A stretch of DNA of 64,000 bases from Xenorhabdus griffiniae (GCF_001028135.1 NZ_LDNM01000008.1:46580-110579), one strand, 5' to 3'. Counted from the stretch's first letter, positions 12,364 through 22,932 are shown. The notes: generated from the sequence alone by a model not told the origin. Numbers and translations are program-made.

Positions 12364-13290
12364 TTAATATAATTTTTCAGGACGACTTTTTGGTGGTGAG
12401 CTAAACAAAGCAGAAAAGTCTTTGTTACACACGCGCTGGACTGCCGGATGCTGGATCATACGCTCGGCAAAGATGACGTAATATTCTTCCTGCACCGTAT
12501 CCAACCGACCTATCTCAACAATATCACTATCAGCAAAAATATCATTGGCGTAGAAAGAAGGCGCAATGAAAATGGCGTTGTGATACAGACCAAACGCTTT
12601 CATCAAAGCAGCATCATCAAATTCGCCCAGCACCTCAACTTCAAGATTTTTATTGCGTATCCACGTCAGGAGCTTTCTGCCTAACATAGAGCGGCGCCCT
12701 GGGATTAATAAACGGCGCTCTTCCAAACAGGCGGGAAAGGGCTTTTCTGGGATCGGCTGGCGGCAATAAAAACTGATATTGCATTCCCCCAATTTCACTG
12801 AAAACAAGCCTTCCTGTTGCGAGGAATCCACTGGACAATCGGATAGGATCATATCCAGTTTATGCTGGCTAAGTTGTTCAAGCAGCATTTCATGTGTTGA
12901 TTCAAAACAACGCAAGTGGATTTTTTCGTGCTCCACAACGGTTGTTTCCAGCACTTTACTCACTAAACGTTTAGACAGCGCATCAGCGACCCCGACATCA
13001 AACAACAGATTTGATTCTCGGCTGTAAGTCACGATATCCATCATTTCCTGGCTGAGTGTAAACATCTTATCCGCATAGCGGAAAATGAGTTGCCCCAGTT
13101 CTGAGGGGACTAAACCTCTTCCTTGCCGCTTGAATAACTTCCCACCCAGACGCTCTTCCAACGCTTTTATCTGCCCTGTAATGGTTTGTGGTGTCAGGTA
13201 GAGCGCTTCTGCTGCCCCCACAACAGAACCTTCCTTGCAAACGTGCCAAAAATAATAGAGGTGGTTAAAATTTAAATGTGAAATCCGCAT
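12364..13290 (-). CDS. nhaR: LysR-type activator of nhaA
   Basis: Sodium-responsive LysR-family transcription factor. The N-terminal winged helix-turn-helix lies at about residues 6-65 ([20 protein letters not shown], then [18 protein letters not shown]), followed by a two-lobe effector domain. 308 residues, close to E. coli NhaR (301). It lies downstream of nhaA on the same strand with a 213-bp gap, the E. coli arrangement. In E. coli NhaR activates nhaA in response to Na+. Confidence 0.95.
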   Translation of the reverse strand: MRISHLNFNHLYYFWHVCKEGSVVGAAEALYLTPQTITGQIKALEERLGGKLFKRQGRGLVPSELGQLIFRYADKMFTLSQEMMDIVTYSRESNLLFDVGVADALSKRLVSKVLETTVVEHEKIHLRCFESTHEMLLEQLSQHKLDMILSDCPVDSSQQEGLFSVKLGECNISFYCRQPIPEKPFPACLEERRLLIPGRRSMLGRKLLTWIRNKNLEVEVLGEFDDAALMKAFGLYHNAIFIAPSFYANDIFADSDIVEIGRLDTVQEEYYVIFAERMIQHPAVQRVCNKDFSALFSSPPKSRPEKLY

Positions 13291-13503
13291 ATATTTATCC
13301 TTGTGTATCGGCTCACACCTGTATAACAGCCGTGACCATACATTTCAGGTCGCCAGATTATGGCGTTTTCCTATTTTTCTATTGCTATTTTCTATGACTA
13401 TGAAAATATTCGCAGCATCGCAGTTATAAACGTTTTGCCGCGAATATTAAGAGAATGAGTTACCTCGGAAATTCTTTCTGTATTTGTGCTTAAATTAGTC
13501 TAT

Positions 13504-14688
13504 TCATCTGTTTTTGACTACGTTTTTTTTCTTCGGTAATAGTAGGGTTAGCAGTCCATAACCGACAATGGCTGCGGTTGTAGAACCTATCAATATCCCT
13601 AAGCGGGAATAAGTACTGAAGGTGTCATTGAGACCTTCAAATGCCAGACCTGAGATAAAAATAGACATGGTAAAACCGATCCCACACAGTACGGAAACAG
13701 CGAAAATTTGCCTCATGCCAATTTTTTCCGGCAATTTAGCCATTCCCAGTGTTACCGAAATCCAGCTAAACAGGAAAATACCCAATGGTTTGCCAATAAA
13801 CAGGCCAAGGGCAATGCCTATAGGCAATATACTGGTTAAGCCATCTACTGTGACGCCCTGTAATGAAATACCGGCATTGGCAAAAGCAAACAGTGGCAGA
13901 ATTAAATAAGCAACCCATGAATGCAGTTCATGCTCCAACGTTTCAGAAGGTGACTCACCTTTTTTATCTCGAAGGGGGATCAAGAACCCGACAATAACGC
14001 CAGCCAGTGTGGCATGAATGCCCGATTTCAAGATACACACCCATAAAGCAGTACCAACAATCAGATAAGCGGATGTTTTAGCGATTCCTTTCCAATTCAT
14101 CCAAACCAGTAGCCCAATCATGGCGGTAGCCAAGCCTAATGCTGTCAAAGATACCGTTTTGGTATAGAACAAAGCGATAATGAGGATGACACCTAAATCA
14201 TCAATAATCGCCAGCGCAAGCAAAAATACTTTTAATGCGGTGGGAACACGTTTCCCCAACAACGCCATGATCCCCAGTGCAAAAGCAATATCTGTTGCGC
14301 AGGGAATTGCCCAACCTTGTTGGGTGATCTCATCATTGCCATTAAACAGCAGATAGATCAAGGCTGGCACCAGCATCCCTCCAAGCGCGGCAATGGCTGG
14401 AAAGATGGCTTTGTCGTGACCTGCAAGCGAGCCTTCCATGAGTTCCCGTTTTACTTCCAGCCCGACAATGAGAAAAAACACCGCCATTAATCCATCATTT
14501 ATCCATAGTAATAACGGCTTATTGATTTCCAGCGCGGCGAATTGCACTGCAACAGGAAGGTTGAGAAATTGATGATAAATACCCTGTAATGGCGTATTCG
14601 CCATAACCAGCGCAATAATGGCCGCTATAATGAGAAAGATCCCTCCTGCGGCTTCTAATTTTAAAAATTGGCGAATGATTGCAGTCAT
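13504..14688 (-). CDS. nhaA: Na+/H+ antiporter NhaA
   Basis: Inner-membrane antiporter exchanging Na+ or Li+ for two protons. It has about 12 membrane segments and the two adjacent ion-binding aspartates in [10 protein letters not shown]. The unwound-helix regions [10 protein letters not shown] and [11 protein letters not shown] are also conserved. I chose the ATG at 14686-14688 ([16 protein letters not shown], 394 residues), which fits related NhaA proteins. An in-frame ATG 13 codons upstream is possible, and neither has a strong ribosome-binding site. Divergent from the DMT exporter, upstream of nhaR. Confidence 0.96.
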   Translation of the reverse strand: MTAIIRQFLKLEAAGGIFLIIAAIIALVMANTPLQGIYHQFLNLPVAVQFAALEINKPLLLWINDGLMAVFFLIVGLEVKRELMEGSLAGHDKAIFPAIAALGGMLVPALIYLLFNGNDEITQQGWAIPCATDIAFALGIMALLGKRVPTALKVFLLALAIIDDLGVILIIALFYTKTVSLTALGLATAMIGLLVWMNWKGIAKTSAYLIVGTALWVCILKSGIHATLAGVIVGFLIPLRDKKGESPSETLEHELHSWVAYLILPLFAFANAGISLQGVTVDGLTSILPIGIALGLFIGKPLGIFLFSWISVTLGMAKLPEKIGMRQIFAVSVLCGIGFTMSIFISGLAFEGLNDTFSTYSRLGILIGSTTAAIVGYGLLTLLLPKKKNVVKNR

Positions 14689-14896
14689 GGAATAAATTAA
14701 CTTATGAAATTGATCAAGGTCATGCATGTTAAATCAGTTATGACATCGGAAAAAGTAGATTATTTATGTACCATTAATCACTTTATTCGAATTGTAACAT
14801 AATGGAATAATGGTTTTCGACATATTGATAAATTACATTACATAACAGAAGAAGTTTTAATCATTATTTGTGATAACGAGATGAGTAAGATACTCC

Positions 14897-15742
14897 ATGA
14901 CAACATTACTTTTCCTGTTTGTTCTTGGCGCTGCTTTGTTACATGCCAGTTGGAATGCCTTAGTTAAGATTAGCGCCGATCGATTTTTAGGGATTTCAAT
15001 TATTGTCTTTTTTGCCGGAATTATTGCCACATTGGGTCTGTTTTGGGTTGGATTACCGTCATTATCTTCTGTGCCGTGGTTAATCTTATCTGCTATTTTA
15101 CATACTGCTTATTGCCTGTTTTTAAGCCGCTCTTATGCGACGGGAGATTTGGGGCAGGTATATCCCATTGCCAGAGGTTGTGCGCCACTCATTACCGCTT
15201 TATTAAGTTGGATAATTTTGCAGGAAATGTTACCGCCCCCAGCCATGCTGGGGGTAGGACTCATTATTGTGGGAATTATGCTAATTGCTTTTCCACATGG
15301 GAAAAATGCTCTTCATCTGGATCGTAAAACGTTACTTGCGGCAATCACAACATCGGCATTTACCGCCGGTTATACCTTATCTGATGGTATTGGTTCCAGA
15401 GTGAGCGGTAATACCTTGGCTTATATCTTGTGGCTGTTTGCTATTAATGGTTGGGTCATGGGGGCGATGATGTATTGCAAATATTGGAGTACCGCCGGAA
15501 GGAAGCTTCACCAATATTGGAAACAGGGGCTATTGGGTGGGCTGATGCAAGTACTCAGCTATGGCATCGTGATTTGGGCGATGAGCCATGCCCCCATCGT
15601 GCTGGTTGCTGCATTACGCGAAACTAGTGTGTTATTTGCGATGTTATTGTCAGTTGTTATCTTGCGAGAGCCGTTTAGCAAAATGCGATTATTGGCTTGT
15701 ATTGTGATTGTGGCTGGGGTGATTGCTACTAAGCTGGGGTAA
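14897..15742 (+). CDS. DMT-superfamily (EamA) transporter
   Basis: A 281-residue integral membrane protein with about ten hydrophobic helices in two EamA halves: roughly residues 3-131 (starting LLFLFVLGAALLHASWNALV) and 146-280. The second half contains the typical YGIVIWAMSHAPIVLVAALRET. Family members export amino acids, metabolites or drugs; the substrate here cannot be told from sequence. It is divergent from nhaA and convergent with dnaJ. It is absent from this position in E. coli, so it is a lineage-specific insertion. Confidence 0.85.
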   Translation: MTTLLFLFVLGAALLHASWNALVKISADRFLGISIIVFFAGIIATLGLFWVGLPSLSSVPWLILSAILHTAYCLFLSRSYATGDLGQVYPIARGCAPLITALLSWIILQEMLPPPAMLGVGLIIVGIMLIAFPHGKNALHLDRKTLLAAITTSAFTAGYTLSDGIGSRVSGNTLAYILWLFAINGWVMGAMMYCKYWSTAGRKLHQYWKQGLLGGLMQVLSYGIVIWAMSHAPIVLVAALRETSVLFAMLLSVVILREPFSKMRLLACIVIVAGVIATKLG

Positions 15743-15780
15743 CTTCCCTTTAAAATTGAAGGTGGCTTAATAAATTAGAA

Positions 15781-15817
15781 ATCCCGCCAGTACATTAGAA
15801 AAATAATCAGGCGGGAT
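15781..15817. terminator. Bidirectional hairpin between DMT transporter and dnaJ
   Basis: Arms atcccgcc (15781-15788) and ggcgggat (15810-15817) with a 21-nt loop, followed by TTTA on the plus strand. It sits between two convergent genes. Confidence 0.6.
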
Positions 15818-15845
15818 TTATCAGAGATCTCACAACAGCATTAAA

Positions 15846-16973
15846 TTACTTGGTCAGATCATCAAAAAATTTCTTCACACCATCAAGGAAACTCTTGGAG
15901 CGAGGGCTATTGGTTTCACCGCTTTTCCCGCCAAAGGATTCGCCTAATTGACGCATTAATTCTTTTTGCTCTTCATTCAGTTTAACCGGTGTTTCTACGA
16001 CGACACGGCACAACAAATCGCCCTGAACGCCGCCGCGAACGGATTTAACCCCTTTGCTCTTCATACGGAACAACTTGCCTGTCTGGGTTTCCGCAGGAAT
16101 TTTCAGGCTGACGCGGCCATCAAGGGTTGGAACTTCAATTTCGCCACCCAATGCCGCCGTTGCGAAGTTGATCGGGACTTCACAATAGAGGTTGCTGCCA
16201 TCACGCTCGAAGATATGGTGAGATTTGACTTGAACCTGAACGTACAAATCGCCGGATGGTGCACCGTGTTCACCGGCTTCACCTTCACCGCTTAAGCGAA
16301 TGCGATCACCGGTGTCAACGCCGGCTGGAATTTTAACGGACAGTGTTTTGTATTTTTCAACGCGACCATGTCCATGACATTTACCGCAAGGCTCTTTGAT
16401 GATTTTTCCGCGCCCGTGACATTGAGGACAAGGCTGTTGGACTGCGAAGAACCCCTGGCGCATTTGTACCTGGCCTGCACCGTGACAGGTTGGACAGGTT
16501 TCTGGGGAAGTGCCCGATTTGGTACCGTTGCCGTGGCAGGTATCGCAAGATTCCAGAGTTGGAATGCGGATCTCTTTGGTCACACCACGGACAGCTTCTT
16601 CCAGGGTTAATTCCATGCTGTAACGCAGGTCTGAACCCCGGCTAGGACGCTGTTGACGACGGCCACCACCGAAAATATCTCCGAAAACGTCACCAAAGAT
16701 ATCGCTAAAGTCAGCTCCACCACCCGCGCCACCGCCCATGCCACCCTGTTCAAAGGCAGCGTGACCATATTGGTCATAAGCGGCACGTTTCTGAGGATCT
16801 GTCAGGATCTCATACGCTTCTTTAATTTCTTTGAATTTACTTTCTGATCCTTTATCTCCCTGATTACGGTCAGGGTGATGTTTCATTGCCAGCCGTTTAT
16901 AGGCTTTTTTGATCTCTTTTTCATCTGCGGTTTTGGAAACGCCCAAAACTTCGTAATAATCTTTTTTTGCCAT
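15846..16973 (-). CDS. dnaJ: Chaperone DnaJ (Hsp40)
   Basis: Co-chaperone that delivers substrates to DnaK and stimulates its ATPase. The J domain (residues about 4-70) has the essential HPD in [11 protein letters not shown] Gly/Phe-rich linker ([21 protein letters not shown]) follows. The zinc domain has four CxxCxGxG-type repeats ([32 protein letters not shown]), then the substrate-binding C terminus. The start at 16971-16973 ([12 protein letters not shown]) gives 375 residues, matching E. coli (376). An ORF start seven codons upstream is unlikely. Cotranscribed behind dnaK. Confidence 0.98.
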   Translation of the reverse strand: MAKKDYYEVLGVSKTADEKEIKKAYKRLAMKHHPDRNQGDKGSESKFKEIKEAYEILTDPQKRAAYDQYGHAAFEQGGMGGGAGGGADFSDIFGDVFGDIFGGGRRQQRPSRGSDLRYSMELTLEEAVRGVTKEIRIPTLESCDTCHGNGTKSGTSPETCPTCHGAGQVQMRQGFFAVQQPCPQCHGRGKIIKEPCGKCHGHGRVEKYKTLSVKIPAGVDTGDRIRLSGEGEAGEHGAPSGDLYVQVQVKSHHIFERDGSNLYCEVPINFATAALGGEIEVPTLDGRVSLKIPAETQTGKLFRMKSKGVKSVRGGVQGDLLCRVVVETPVKLNEEQKELMRQLGESFGGKSGETNSPRSKSFLDGVKKFFDDLTK

Positions 16974-16998
16974 CGTATTGTCTACCCTTAACACGCAC

Positions 16999-17061
16999 GC
17001 ACGGGCGTGGAGTTACCTCAACGCCCGTGCCAGTTAACAAGTAACAGGCGCCCTGTTACTT
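16999..17061 (-). other. Two stable hairpins in the dnaK-dnaJ spacer
   Basis: Hairpin one has 10-bp perfect arms (16999-17008 and 17021-17030, core gcacgggcgt). Hairpin two has 9-bp arms at 17039-17047 and 17053-17061 around gcgcc. Neither is followed by a T run on the minus strand, so they look like processing, stabilising or partial-attenuation stems that could set the DnaK:DnaJ ratio rather than full terminators. Confidence 0.6.
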
Positions 17062-17077
17062 TGCCCGCTAAGGGCTA

Positions 17078-18988
17078 TTATTTTTTGTCTTTAACTTCTT
17101 CGAACTCAGCGTCTACAACGTCGTCATCTTTCTTTGCGTTGCTTGTGCCTGCATCGGCAGCACCAGCCTGGGCTTGCTGTTGGGCAATTTCCAGGAGTTT
17201 CTGAGAGGCTTCAACCAGAGCTTGGATCTTCGCTTCGATTTGAGCTTTGTCTTCGCTTTTCGCCGCCGTTTCCAGTTCAGAAGTTGCTTTCTCGATTGCT
17301 GCTTTATCGTCCTCTGTCAGCTTGTCGCCTGCTTCTTCAACTTGCTTACGGGTGCCGTGGATCAGTTGGTCAGCCTGGTTACGAATCTGAACCAGCTCTT
17401 CAAACTTACGGTCAGCTTCTGCGTTTGCTTCTGCATCACGTACCATCTGCTGGATTTCCTCTTCATTCAGACCAGAAGATGCTTTGATGGTGATGTTCTG
17501 CTCACGACCTGAGTTTTTGTCTTTCGCAGAAACGTGCAGGATGCCGTCAGCATCAATATCGAAAGTTACTTCGATCTGCGGAGTACCGCGCATTGCTGGC
17601 TGAATACCATCCAGATTGAACTGACCCAGAGATTTGTTATCACCGGCACGCTTACGTTCACCTTGCAGTACGTGGATCGTTACCGCAGATTGGTTGTCTT
17701 CCGCTGTAGAGAACACTTGACTATGTTTAGTTGGAATAGTGGTGTTCTTAGTGATCAGGGAAGTCATCACGCCGCCCATGGTTTCGATACCCAGAGACAG
17801 TGGAGTGACGTCCAGCAGCAGAACATCTTTCACTTCACCGGCCAGTACACCGCCCTGAACCGCTGCACCCATTGCAACTGCTTCGTCTGGGTTCACGTCT
17901 TTACGTGGCTCTTGGCCGAAGAAATCAGCAACGGCTTTCTGCACCAGTGGCATACGAGTCTGACCACCAACCAGAATCACATCCTGAACGTCAGTGACAG
18001 ACAGGCCGGCGTCATTCAGTGCAACTTTCAACGGCTCGATAGAACGTTTAACCAGGTCTTCAACCAGAGATTCCAGTTTTGCACGGGTAACTTTAATGTT
18101 CATGTGCTTAGGACCGGTCGCATCCGCAGTGATGTATGGCAGGTTTACGTCAGTCTGTTGTGCAGAAGAAAGTTCGATTTTCGCTTTTTCTGCTGCTTCT
18201 TTCAGACGCTGCATTGCCAGTGGGTCATTACGCAGGTCGATGCCTTGTTCTTTCTTAAATTCGTCAACCAGATAGTTGATCATGCGGCTGTCGAAGTCTT
18301 CACCACCCAAGTGGGTATCACCATTGGTCGCCAGAACTTCATACGTTTTTTCGCCATCAACTTCATCGATTTCAATGATAGAGATATCGAAAGTACCGCC
18401 ACCCAGGTCATAAACCGCGATGGTGCGGTTACCCACTTCTTTGTCCAGACCGTAAGCCAGTGCAGCCGCAGTTGGTTCGTTGATGATACGCTTAACTTCC
18501 AGACCCGCGATACGGCCAGCATCTTTAGTTGCCTGACGTTGTGCATCGTTGAAGTAGGCTGGAACAGTGATAACCGCTTCGGTTACTGGTTCACCCAGAT
18601 AGTCTTCCGCTGTTTTCTTCATTTTTTTCAGAACTTCAGCAGAAATCTGAGGGGGTGCCATTTTCTGGCCTTTCACTTCCAGCCATGCATCACCGTTATC
18701 TGCCGCCATGATTTTGTATGGCATGATAGCGACGTCACGCTGCACTTCTTCGTCCTGAAAACGACGGCCAATCAAACGCTTAATGGCGAATAACGTATTT
18801 TGCGGGTTAGTAACAGCCTGACGTTTAGCTGGTTGACCAACCAGAGTTTCACCATCCTGAGTATATGCGATGATAGAAGGAGTGGTACGATCACCTTCAC
18901 TGTTTTCCAGCACACGAGTGGTTGTGCCGTCCATAATTGCTACACAAGAATTGGTAGTTCCCAAGTCGATACCAATGATTTTACCCAT
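17078..18988 (-). CDS. dnaK: Chaperone DnaK (Hsp70)
   Basis: ATP-dependent folding chaperone of the cytoplasm. The nucleotide-binding domain begins [20 protein letters not shown], with the phosphate loop [13 protein letters not shown] and the adenosine motif [14 protein letters not shown]. The linker [16 protein letters not shown] leads to the substrate-binding domain and lid, and the C terminus ends in the EEV-rich tail [11 protein letters not shown]. 636 residues (E. coli 638). Head of dnaKJ, with a heat-shock promoter about 155 bp upstream. A 419-codon open frame runs antisense to it, the common shadow of dnaK. Confidence 0.99.
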   Translation of the reverse strand: MGKIIGIDLGTTNSCVAIMDGTTTRVLENSEGDRTTPSIIAYTQDGETLVGQPAKRQAVTNPQNTLFAIKRLIGRRFQDEEVQRDVAIMPYKIMAADNGDAWLEVKGQKMAPPQISAEVLKKMKKTAEDYLGEPVTEAVITVPAYFNDAQRQATKDAGRIAGLEVKRIINEPTAAALAYGLDKEVGNRTIAVYDLGGGTFDISIIEIDEVDGEKTYEVLATNGDTHLGGEDFDSRMINYLVDEFKKEQGIDLRNDPLAMQRLKEAAEKAKIELSSAQQTDVNLPYITADATGPKHMNIKVTRAKLESLVEDLVKRSIEPLKVALNDAGLSVTDVQDVILVGGQTRMPLVQKAVADFFGQEPRKDVNPDEAVAMGAAVQGGVLAGEVKDVLLLDVTPLSLGIETMGGVMTSLITKNTTIPTKHSQVFSTAEDNQSAVTIHVLQGERKRAGDNKSLGQFNLDGIQPAMRGTPQIEVTFDIDADGILHVSAKDKNSGREQNITIKASSGLNEEEIQQMVRDAEANAEADRKFEELVQIRNQADQLIHGTRKQVEEAGDKLTEDDKAAIEKATSELETAAKSEDKAQIEAKIQALVEASQKLLEIAQQQAQAGAADAGTSNAKKDDDVVDAEFEEVKDKK

Positions 18989-19140
18989 CTAAACGCCTCC
19001 ACAAAGAATTCATATATTCGGTCAAGTTACTAAGCTATATGAGGATGAATGTTTGCTTTTCAATGGCGTTGTTCGCCAGAAATTCCTCATTTTGTTTTCC
19101 AGCTAATGCCGAAATATTCAGTAGTAACTGTAGTTGAGAC

Positions 19141-19175
19141 TTAGATGGGGTCATTCATCTCATCATCAAGGGGAG
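19141..19175 (-). promoter_or_regulatory. Sigma-32 heat-shock promoter of dnaKJ
   Basis: On the minus strand, a -35 element CTCCCCTTGATG (complement of 19164-19175) and a -10 element CCCCATCTAA (complement of 19141-19150). They match the sigma-32 consensus (CTTGAAA and CCCCATNT) and nearly reproduce E. coli dnaK P1 as I remember it. The 348-bp dnaK-satP gap is otherwise AT-rich with no gene. Confidence 0.88.
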
Positions 19176-19336
19176 AATTGAAAAAAAATTGAGATTTAAT
19201 AAAAAAATTTTCCGCAGGCCATTGTGTAGTTGATGCCATCACATTATGATTCGCCGCCTTTTATGATTTCCTGGCGCGGGAAAGTGCCAGGAACGCTTTT
19301 TAATATTTTGTTTTATTTGTATTTTCTAGGGGAAGT

Positions 19337-19909
19337 ATGCATTCTAATCAGTTGGCGAACCCAGGCCCATTGGGTTTAATGGGTTTTGGCATGACAACCA
19401 TTTTGTTGAATCTGCACAATGCAGGTTTTTTCCCATTGGCCTCCGCAATTTTGAGTATGGGAATTTTTTACGGTGGTTTGGCTCAGGTGCTGGCCGGCAT
19501 CTTTGAGTACAAAAAAGGAAATACGTTTGCTGCAACCGCATTTACCTCTTACGGTTTGTTCTGGTTGAGCCTGATTGCGTTGCTTTTCCTGCCGAAGATG
19601 GGGCTGGCTGAAGCAACCAGCCAAGAGTTTCTTGGTGTTTATCTCGCCCTGTGGGGAATTTTCACGCTGTTTATGTTCTTTGGTACGTTGAAAGCTAACC
19701 GTGTCCTGCAATTTGTATTTGGCAGCCTGACGTTGTTGTTCGCATTGCTGGCAATCGGCAATATCACCGGTGATGCCAGCCTCCTGACCTTCGCGGGTTT
19801 TGAAGGCGTTATCTGTGGTGCGAGTGCTTTCTATCTGGCAATGGCCGAAGTGCTGAATGAACAATATGGCCGTACTGTGCTGCCAATTGGTGACGTGAAA
19901 CACGCTTAA
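19337..19909 (+). CDS. satP: Acetate/succinate transporter (GPR1/FUN34/YaaH family)
   Basis: A 190-residue inner-membrane protein with six hydrophobic helices and the family signature [21 protein letters not shown] near the N terminus. E. coli SatP (YaaH, 188 residues) takes up acetate and succinate with protons. It is divergent from dnaK. In E. coli satP neighbours mog; here about 14 kb of accessory DNA separates the two, so satP marks the left edge of that block. Confidence 0.95.
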   Translation: MHSNQLANPGPLGLMGFGMTTILLNLHNAGFFPLASAILSMGIFYGGLAQVLAGIFEYKKGNTFAATAFTSYGLFWLSLIALLFLPKMGLAEATSQEFLGVYLALWGIFTLFMFFGTLKANRVLQFVFGSLTLLFALLAIGNITGDASLLTFAGFEGVICGASAFYLAMAEVLNEQYGRTVLPIGDVKHA

Positions 19910-19918
19910 CCGTTTTTA

Positions 19919-19953
19919 ACAGGATGGGTGATTTATGCTCATCCTGTGTTTTA
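19919..19953 (+). terminator. satP terminator
   Basis: Arms acaggatg (19919-19926) and catcctgt (19940-19947), followed by gttttatt. It lies between satP and the convergent MFS gene. Confidence 0.7.
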
Positions 19954-19981
19954 TTAATCCTCTGATTTCCTACCCACTTTT

Positions 19982-21253
19982 TCAGAGAGATTTCTTCCGC
20001 AAGTAACCCCCCAATAACAGGCCAACAGCCGATAAAGTCAGCATATAGTAGGCGGGTGCCAGAGGGGTATAGGCCAACAGTATGGTGACGAAGATCGGTG
20101 TCAGTCCACCGAAAATGGCATAAGCCAAATTATAGGCAAATGAAATGCCACTAAACCTGACTTCTGGCGGATAGCTTTTCACCATCACAAAAGGCGTAGC
20201 GCCAATCACACCAACAGTCAGACCCGCGAGGGAATAAGCGCTAAAGAGTTTGAGCGGTTCATGGCTGATATTGTGATAGAAAAACCATGTTGTGGCAGCC
20301 AATAGAATGCAACCGATAATCAGCACGATACCGGCTCCCCATTTGTCGCATAAATATCCGACAAAGATACAGCCAATCGCCAATGAGAGGACTGCCAGAC
20401 TGTTTGCTTGCAAAGTCAGTGATTGTTCCAGCTTAAATACCGACTGCATATAGGTTGGTGTCATCAAGATAACGACGACAATGCCAGCAGAAAGGAGCCA
20501 TGTCAGCAGCATGGAAATAGCGATGGCGCGCTTGTGATTAAACACGACAGTTTTTAGTGGCAGCTCTTCTGCTAACGTTTTGCGTTCCTGCATTTCTTTG
20601 AAGACAGGGGTTTCATGCAGCCAGCGGCGCAGATACATGGCGCATAAACCGAAAATACCACCTAAGAAAAATGGCAGACGCCATGCCCAATCCAGGACTT
20701 CCTGCCCGGAATAAACCGAAGTTATAATGGTTGCGACGAGAGAACCAAATAAAATCCCCAAACTCAATCCTGCCGTTAAAACACCACAGGCAAATCCGAT
20801 GCGTTTATGAGGAACATGCTCTGCCACAAAAACCCAGGCTCCGGGCACTTCCCCACCAATGGCGGCTCCCTGCATAATCCGCATCAGGAGCAGCAGGATG
20901 GGGGCAGCAATACCGATGACGTCATAGGTGGGCAACAGGCCGATAGCCAGAGTGGGTAGAGCCATCAACAATATGCTGAGTGAAAACATTTTCTTACGCC
21001 CAATGAGATCGCCAAAATGGGCCATGACGATCCCACCTAAAGGCCGAACCAGATAACCGGCTGCAAAAATACCGAATGTCTGTAGTTGTCTGAGCCATTC
21101 AGGTATATCCGCAGGGAAAAAGCGTTCCCCAAGCGCAACAGCAAAAAAGATAAAGATAATAAAGTCGTAAAATTCCAGAGCGCCACCTAAAGCCGCTAAG
21201 GACAGCGTTTTATAATCTTGTTTATTTAATGGACGATTGTGATATTGTGACAT
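19982..21253 (-). CDS. MFS transporter of the metabolite:H+ symporter type
   Basis: A 423-residue, 12-helix major facilitator. The loop 2-3 signature GDLIGRKKMF, the FGIFAAGYLVRPLGGIVMAHFGD region and RIMQGAAIGGEVPGA are typical of the ProP/KgtP/shikimate (MHS) branch. The substrate is not evident. It ends the minus-strand accessory run. A 188-bp gap separates it from the decarboxylase gene, so it may have its own promoter (10-bp inverted repeats aatgggttct/agaacccatt flank most of the gap). Dithiolopyrrolone clusters commonly contain an MFS exporter, so a role in product efflux is a reasonable inference, but this branch more often imports. Confidence 0.85.
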   Translation of the reverse strand: MSQYHNRPLNKQDYKTLSLAALGGALEFYDFIIFIFFAVALGERFFPADIPEWLRQLQTFGIFAAGYLVRPLGGIVMAHFGDLIGRKKMFSLSILLMALPTLAIGLLPTYDVIGIAAPILLLLMRIMQGAAIGGEVPGAWVFVAEHVPHKRIGFACGVLTAGLSLGILFGSLVATIITSVYSGQEVLDWAWRLPFFLGGIFGLCAMYLRRWLHETPVFKEMQERKTLAEELPLKTVVFNHKRAIAISMLLTWLLSAGIVVVILMTPTYMQSVFKLEQSLTLQANSLAVLSLAIGCIFVGYLCDKWGAGIVLIIGCILLAATTWFFYHNISHEPLKLFSAYSLAGLTVGVIGATPFVMVKSYPPEVRFSGISFAYNLAYAIFGGLTPIFVTILLAYTPLAPAYYMLTLSAVGLLLGGYLRKKSL

Positions 21254-21441
21254 AAGTTACCGATTTATAGTTATAAAATGGGTTCTAAGGTGTTTATTTT
21301 CAATGTTCTGACCAGACTCAAAATAGATGAAAATAAAACTTATGCTATATTAAAAGATATTTATTCTACAACTTTTAAAAAGAACCCATTGTGGAGATAT
21401 GTCACTGAGATTTGGACACCATAACGCGATTAATCTCGAAC

Positions 21442-22017
21442 TTACTCTGACAGATGTTGTTTCAGTAGTGAAATAACGGTTTCAATATCCGGTAATGAAG
21501 GATGCCCAACCTTTCGTTGTAGTGAAACATCAAAATTTTCATGCCACACGGGTTCAATGACGTGATAACCATCATCACGTAGTTGCGTGATATTGCGGCG
21601 TGTCGCTTTTTTTTCCCACATCACGTGCCCCATGACAGGAAAAAACAGCACAGGAAATGTGGAGGCCAGAATAACTGTGGTTAATCGATGGGTTGCGCCA
21701 CCACAAGCAACGGTCGCAAGTGTGTTAGCGGTTGCAGGTAAAACGGCCAGAATGTCATGATCCGCGACAATGCGTGAAGGTTTGTCTGTTGGCCAATCGT
21801 GTGGCATCTCTCCGCTAATGACCCGATCGGCATAGAGCGCTACGGTTGAGGCGGGTAAAAAGGTGGTGGCATTGTTTGTCATCAATACGGTTAATGTACA
21901 GTCAATCGTCGCCTTAATTGCTGAAAGATATTTGGGGAGGAGGGTGATATCCACTGATCCGGTTGCTCCAATTAAGATCCGAGGTGTTATCTGTGGCATT
22001 ATTTCATCATTCTTCAT
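21442..22017 (-). CDS. HFCD-family flavoprotein (cysteine decarboxylase type, HlmF-like)
   Basis: A 191-residue homo-oligomeric flavin-containing Cys decarboxylase family protein. This family includes EpiD/MrsD and the CoaC domain of CoaBC, which oxidatively decarboxylate a C-terminal or phosphopantothenoyl cysteine. Seen in the sequence: an N-terminal Rossmann start RILIGATGSVDITLLPKYL, the FMN-binding PATANT motif followed by LATVACGG, and the substrate-clamp region FFPVMGHVMW. In holomycin clusters an enzyme of this family (HlmF) acts on the Cys-Cys intermediate to give the ene-thiol; I infer the same role here from its neighbours. The start could also be the ATG six codons in. It follows the phosphoesterase by 34 bp. 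Confidence 0.85.
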   Translation of the reverse strand: MKNDEIMPQITPRILIGATGSVDITLLPKYLSAIKATIDCTLTVLMTNNATTFLPASTVALYADRVISGEMPHDWPTDKPSRIVADHDILAVLPATANTLATVACGGATHRLTTVILASTFPVLFFPVMGHVMWEKKATRRNITQLRDDGYHVIEPVWHENFDVSLQRKVGHPSLPDIETVISLLKQHLSE

Positions 22018-22051
22018 CGGTAAATTAGCCTCTTATTCTAAAAATAGATGA

Positions 22052-22897
22052 TTAGCTATACGCGTTAGCGTGTTCCAGTAACCCGTCTAGTTGTACTAAG
22101 TAAGAACCCTTGCCATGACGCTCTTGCCATTCCCGTGGATATCCCAAAGAGACTTCTAAATGAGCAACATCGTGAATATATTCGAGATTAGGCATATGTA
22201 AGTGTCCATATACCACTATACGAATCCCTTTTCTTGATGCCCATTGATGCGTTTTTTCACTGCCACACCAAATGGAAAATTCGCTATTGCGTAAGGATTC
22301 GAGCGGCTTACGGATGATGGGGAAATGGCTGATAAGTACGATATCGTCGCCATCTGGAATGGCGTTCAAGCGTTTTTCGGTATATTGGATACGTTCCCGA
22401 CACCAATCGATAACATTGCTATGGGGATAGGTTTTCAGGAAGAATTCGTCAGAGCTAATGACACCACAACGACGAGCGCGATCTATGGCCTGTTCCGCCG
22501 TATAGTCATAGGTATTTCTAAATGAATAATCGTATAGGGTAAAAACAGGGGCAATGGTCAGCGTTGTACCATTGCCTGTGCGGTAATGACGAAACTCATC
22601 TTCGGGGGTGAGTACGTTATGCTGTCGGCAGATATTGACCAGATGTTCATAACGCAGTACGCCGGGCAACTTGAGTTGATCTTTGGGTGTGCACCAGAGT
22701 TCATGGTTGCCCGGCGTCCAGACGACTTGAGCAAATCGTTGGGAAAGCATACTGATGACCCAGGTAAAGTCTGATTCCTGCTCTGCAATATCACCGGCCA
22801 GCAACAGCCAATCATCAGGTGCTGATGGCCTGAATGATTCGACGATAGCCCTGTTTGTTGCATGAGAGACATGTAAGTCACTGACAGCCAACAGCAT
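22052..22897 (-). CDS. Calcineurin-like metallophosphoesterase
   Basis: A 281-residue cytoplasmic protein with the complete dinuclear-metal motif set in order: DLH (residues about 7-9, in AVSDLHVSH), GDIAE, PGNHELW, the histidine in LISHFPI, and YGHLHMP. Catalytically it should hydrolyse a phosphomonoester, phosphodiester or CoA-type ligand. It sits inside the presumed dithiolopyrrolone operon (35 bp after the globin gene, 34 bp before the decarboxylase), so it is cotranscribed. I do not recall a counterpart in the Streptomyces holomycin cluster. A biosynthetic, resistance or housekeeping role cannot be chosen from sequence. Confidence 0.85.
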   Translation of the reverse strand: MLLAVSDLHVSHATNRAIVESFRPSAPDDWLLLAGDIAEQESDFTWVISMLSQRFAQVVWTPGNHELWCTPKDQLKLPGVLRYEHLVNICRQHNVLTPEDEFRHYRTGNGTTLTIAPVFTLYDYSFRNTYDYTAEQAIDRARRCGVISSDEFFLKTYPHSNVIDWCRERIQYTEKRLNAIPDGDDIVLISHFPIIRKPLESLRNSEFSIWCGSEKTHQWASRKGIRIVVYGHLHMPNLEYIHDVAHLEVSLGYPREWQERHGKGSYLVQLDGLLEHANAYS

Positions 22898-22932
22898 AAG
22901 CTCACCTCTTTGCTTCTAAGTTTCTTCAAAAA

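Noticed and set aside
17534..18793. 419-codon plus-strand ORF opposite dnaK
   Set aside because: It is the well-known antisense shadow of dnaK: low-complexity, Phe/His/Arg-rich, with no ribosome-binding site, and it arises from dnaK codon bias.
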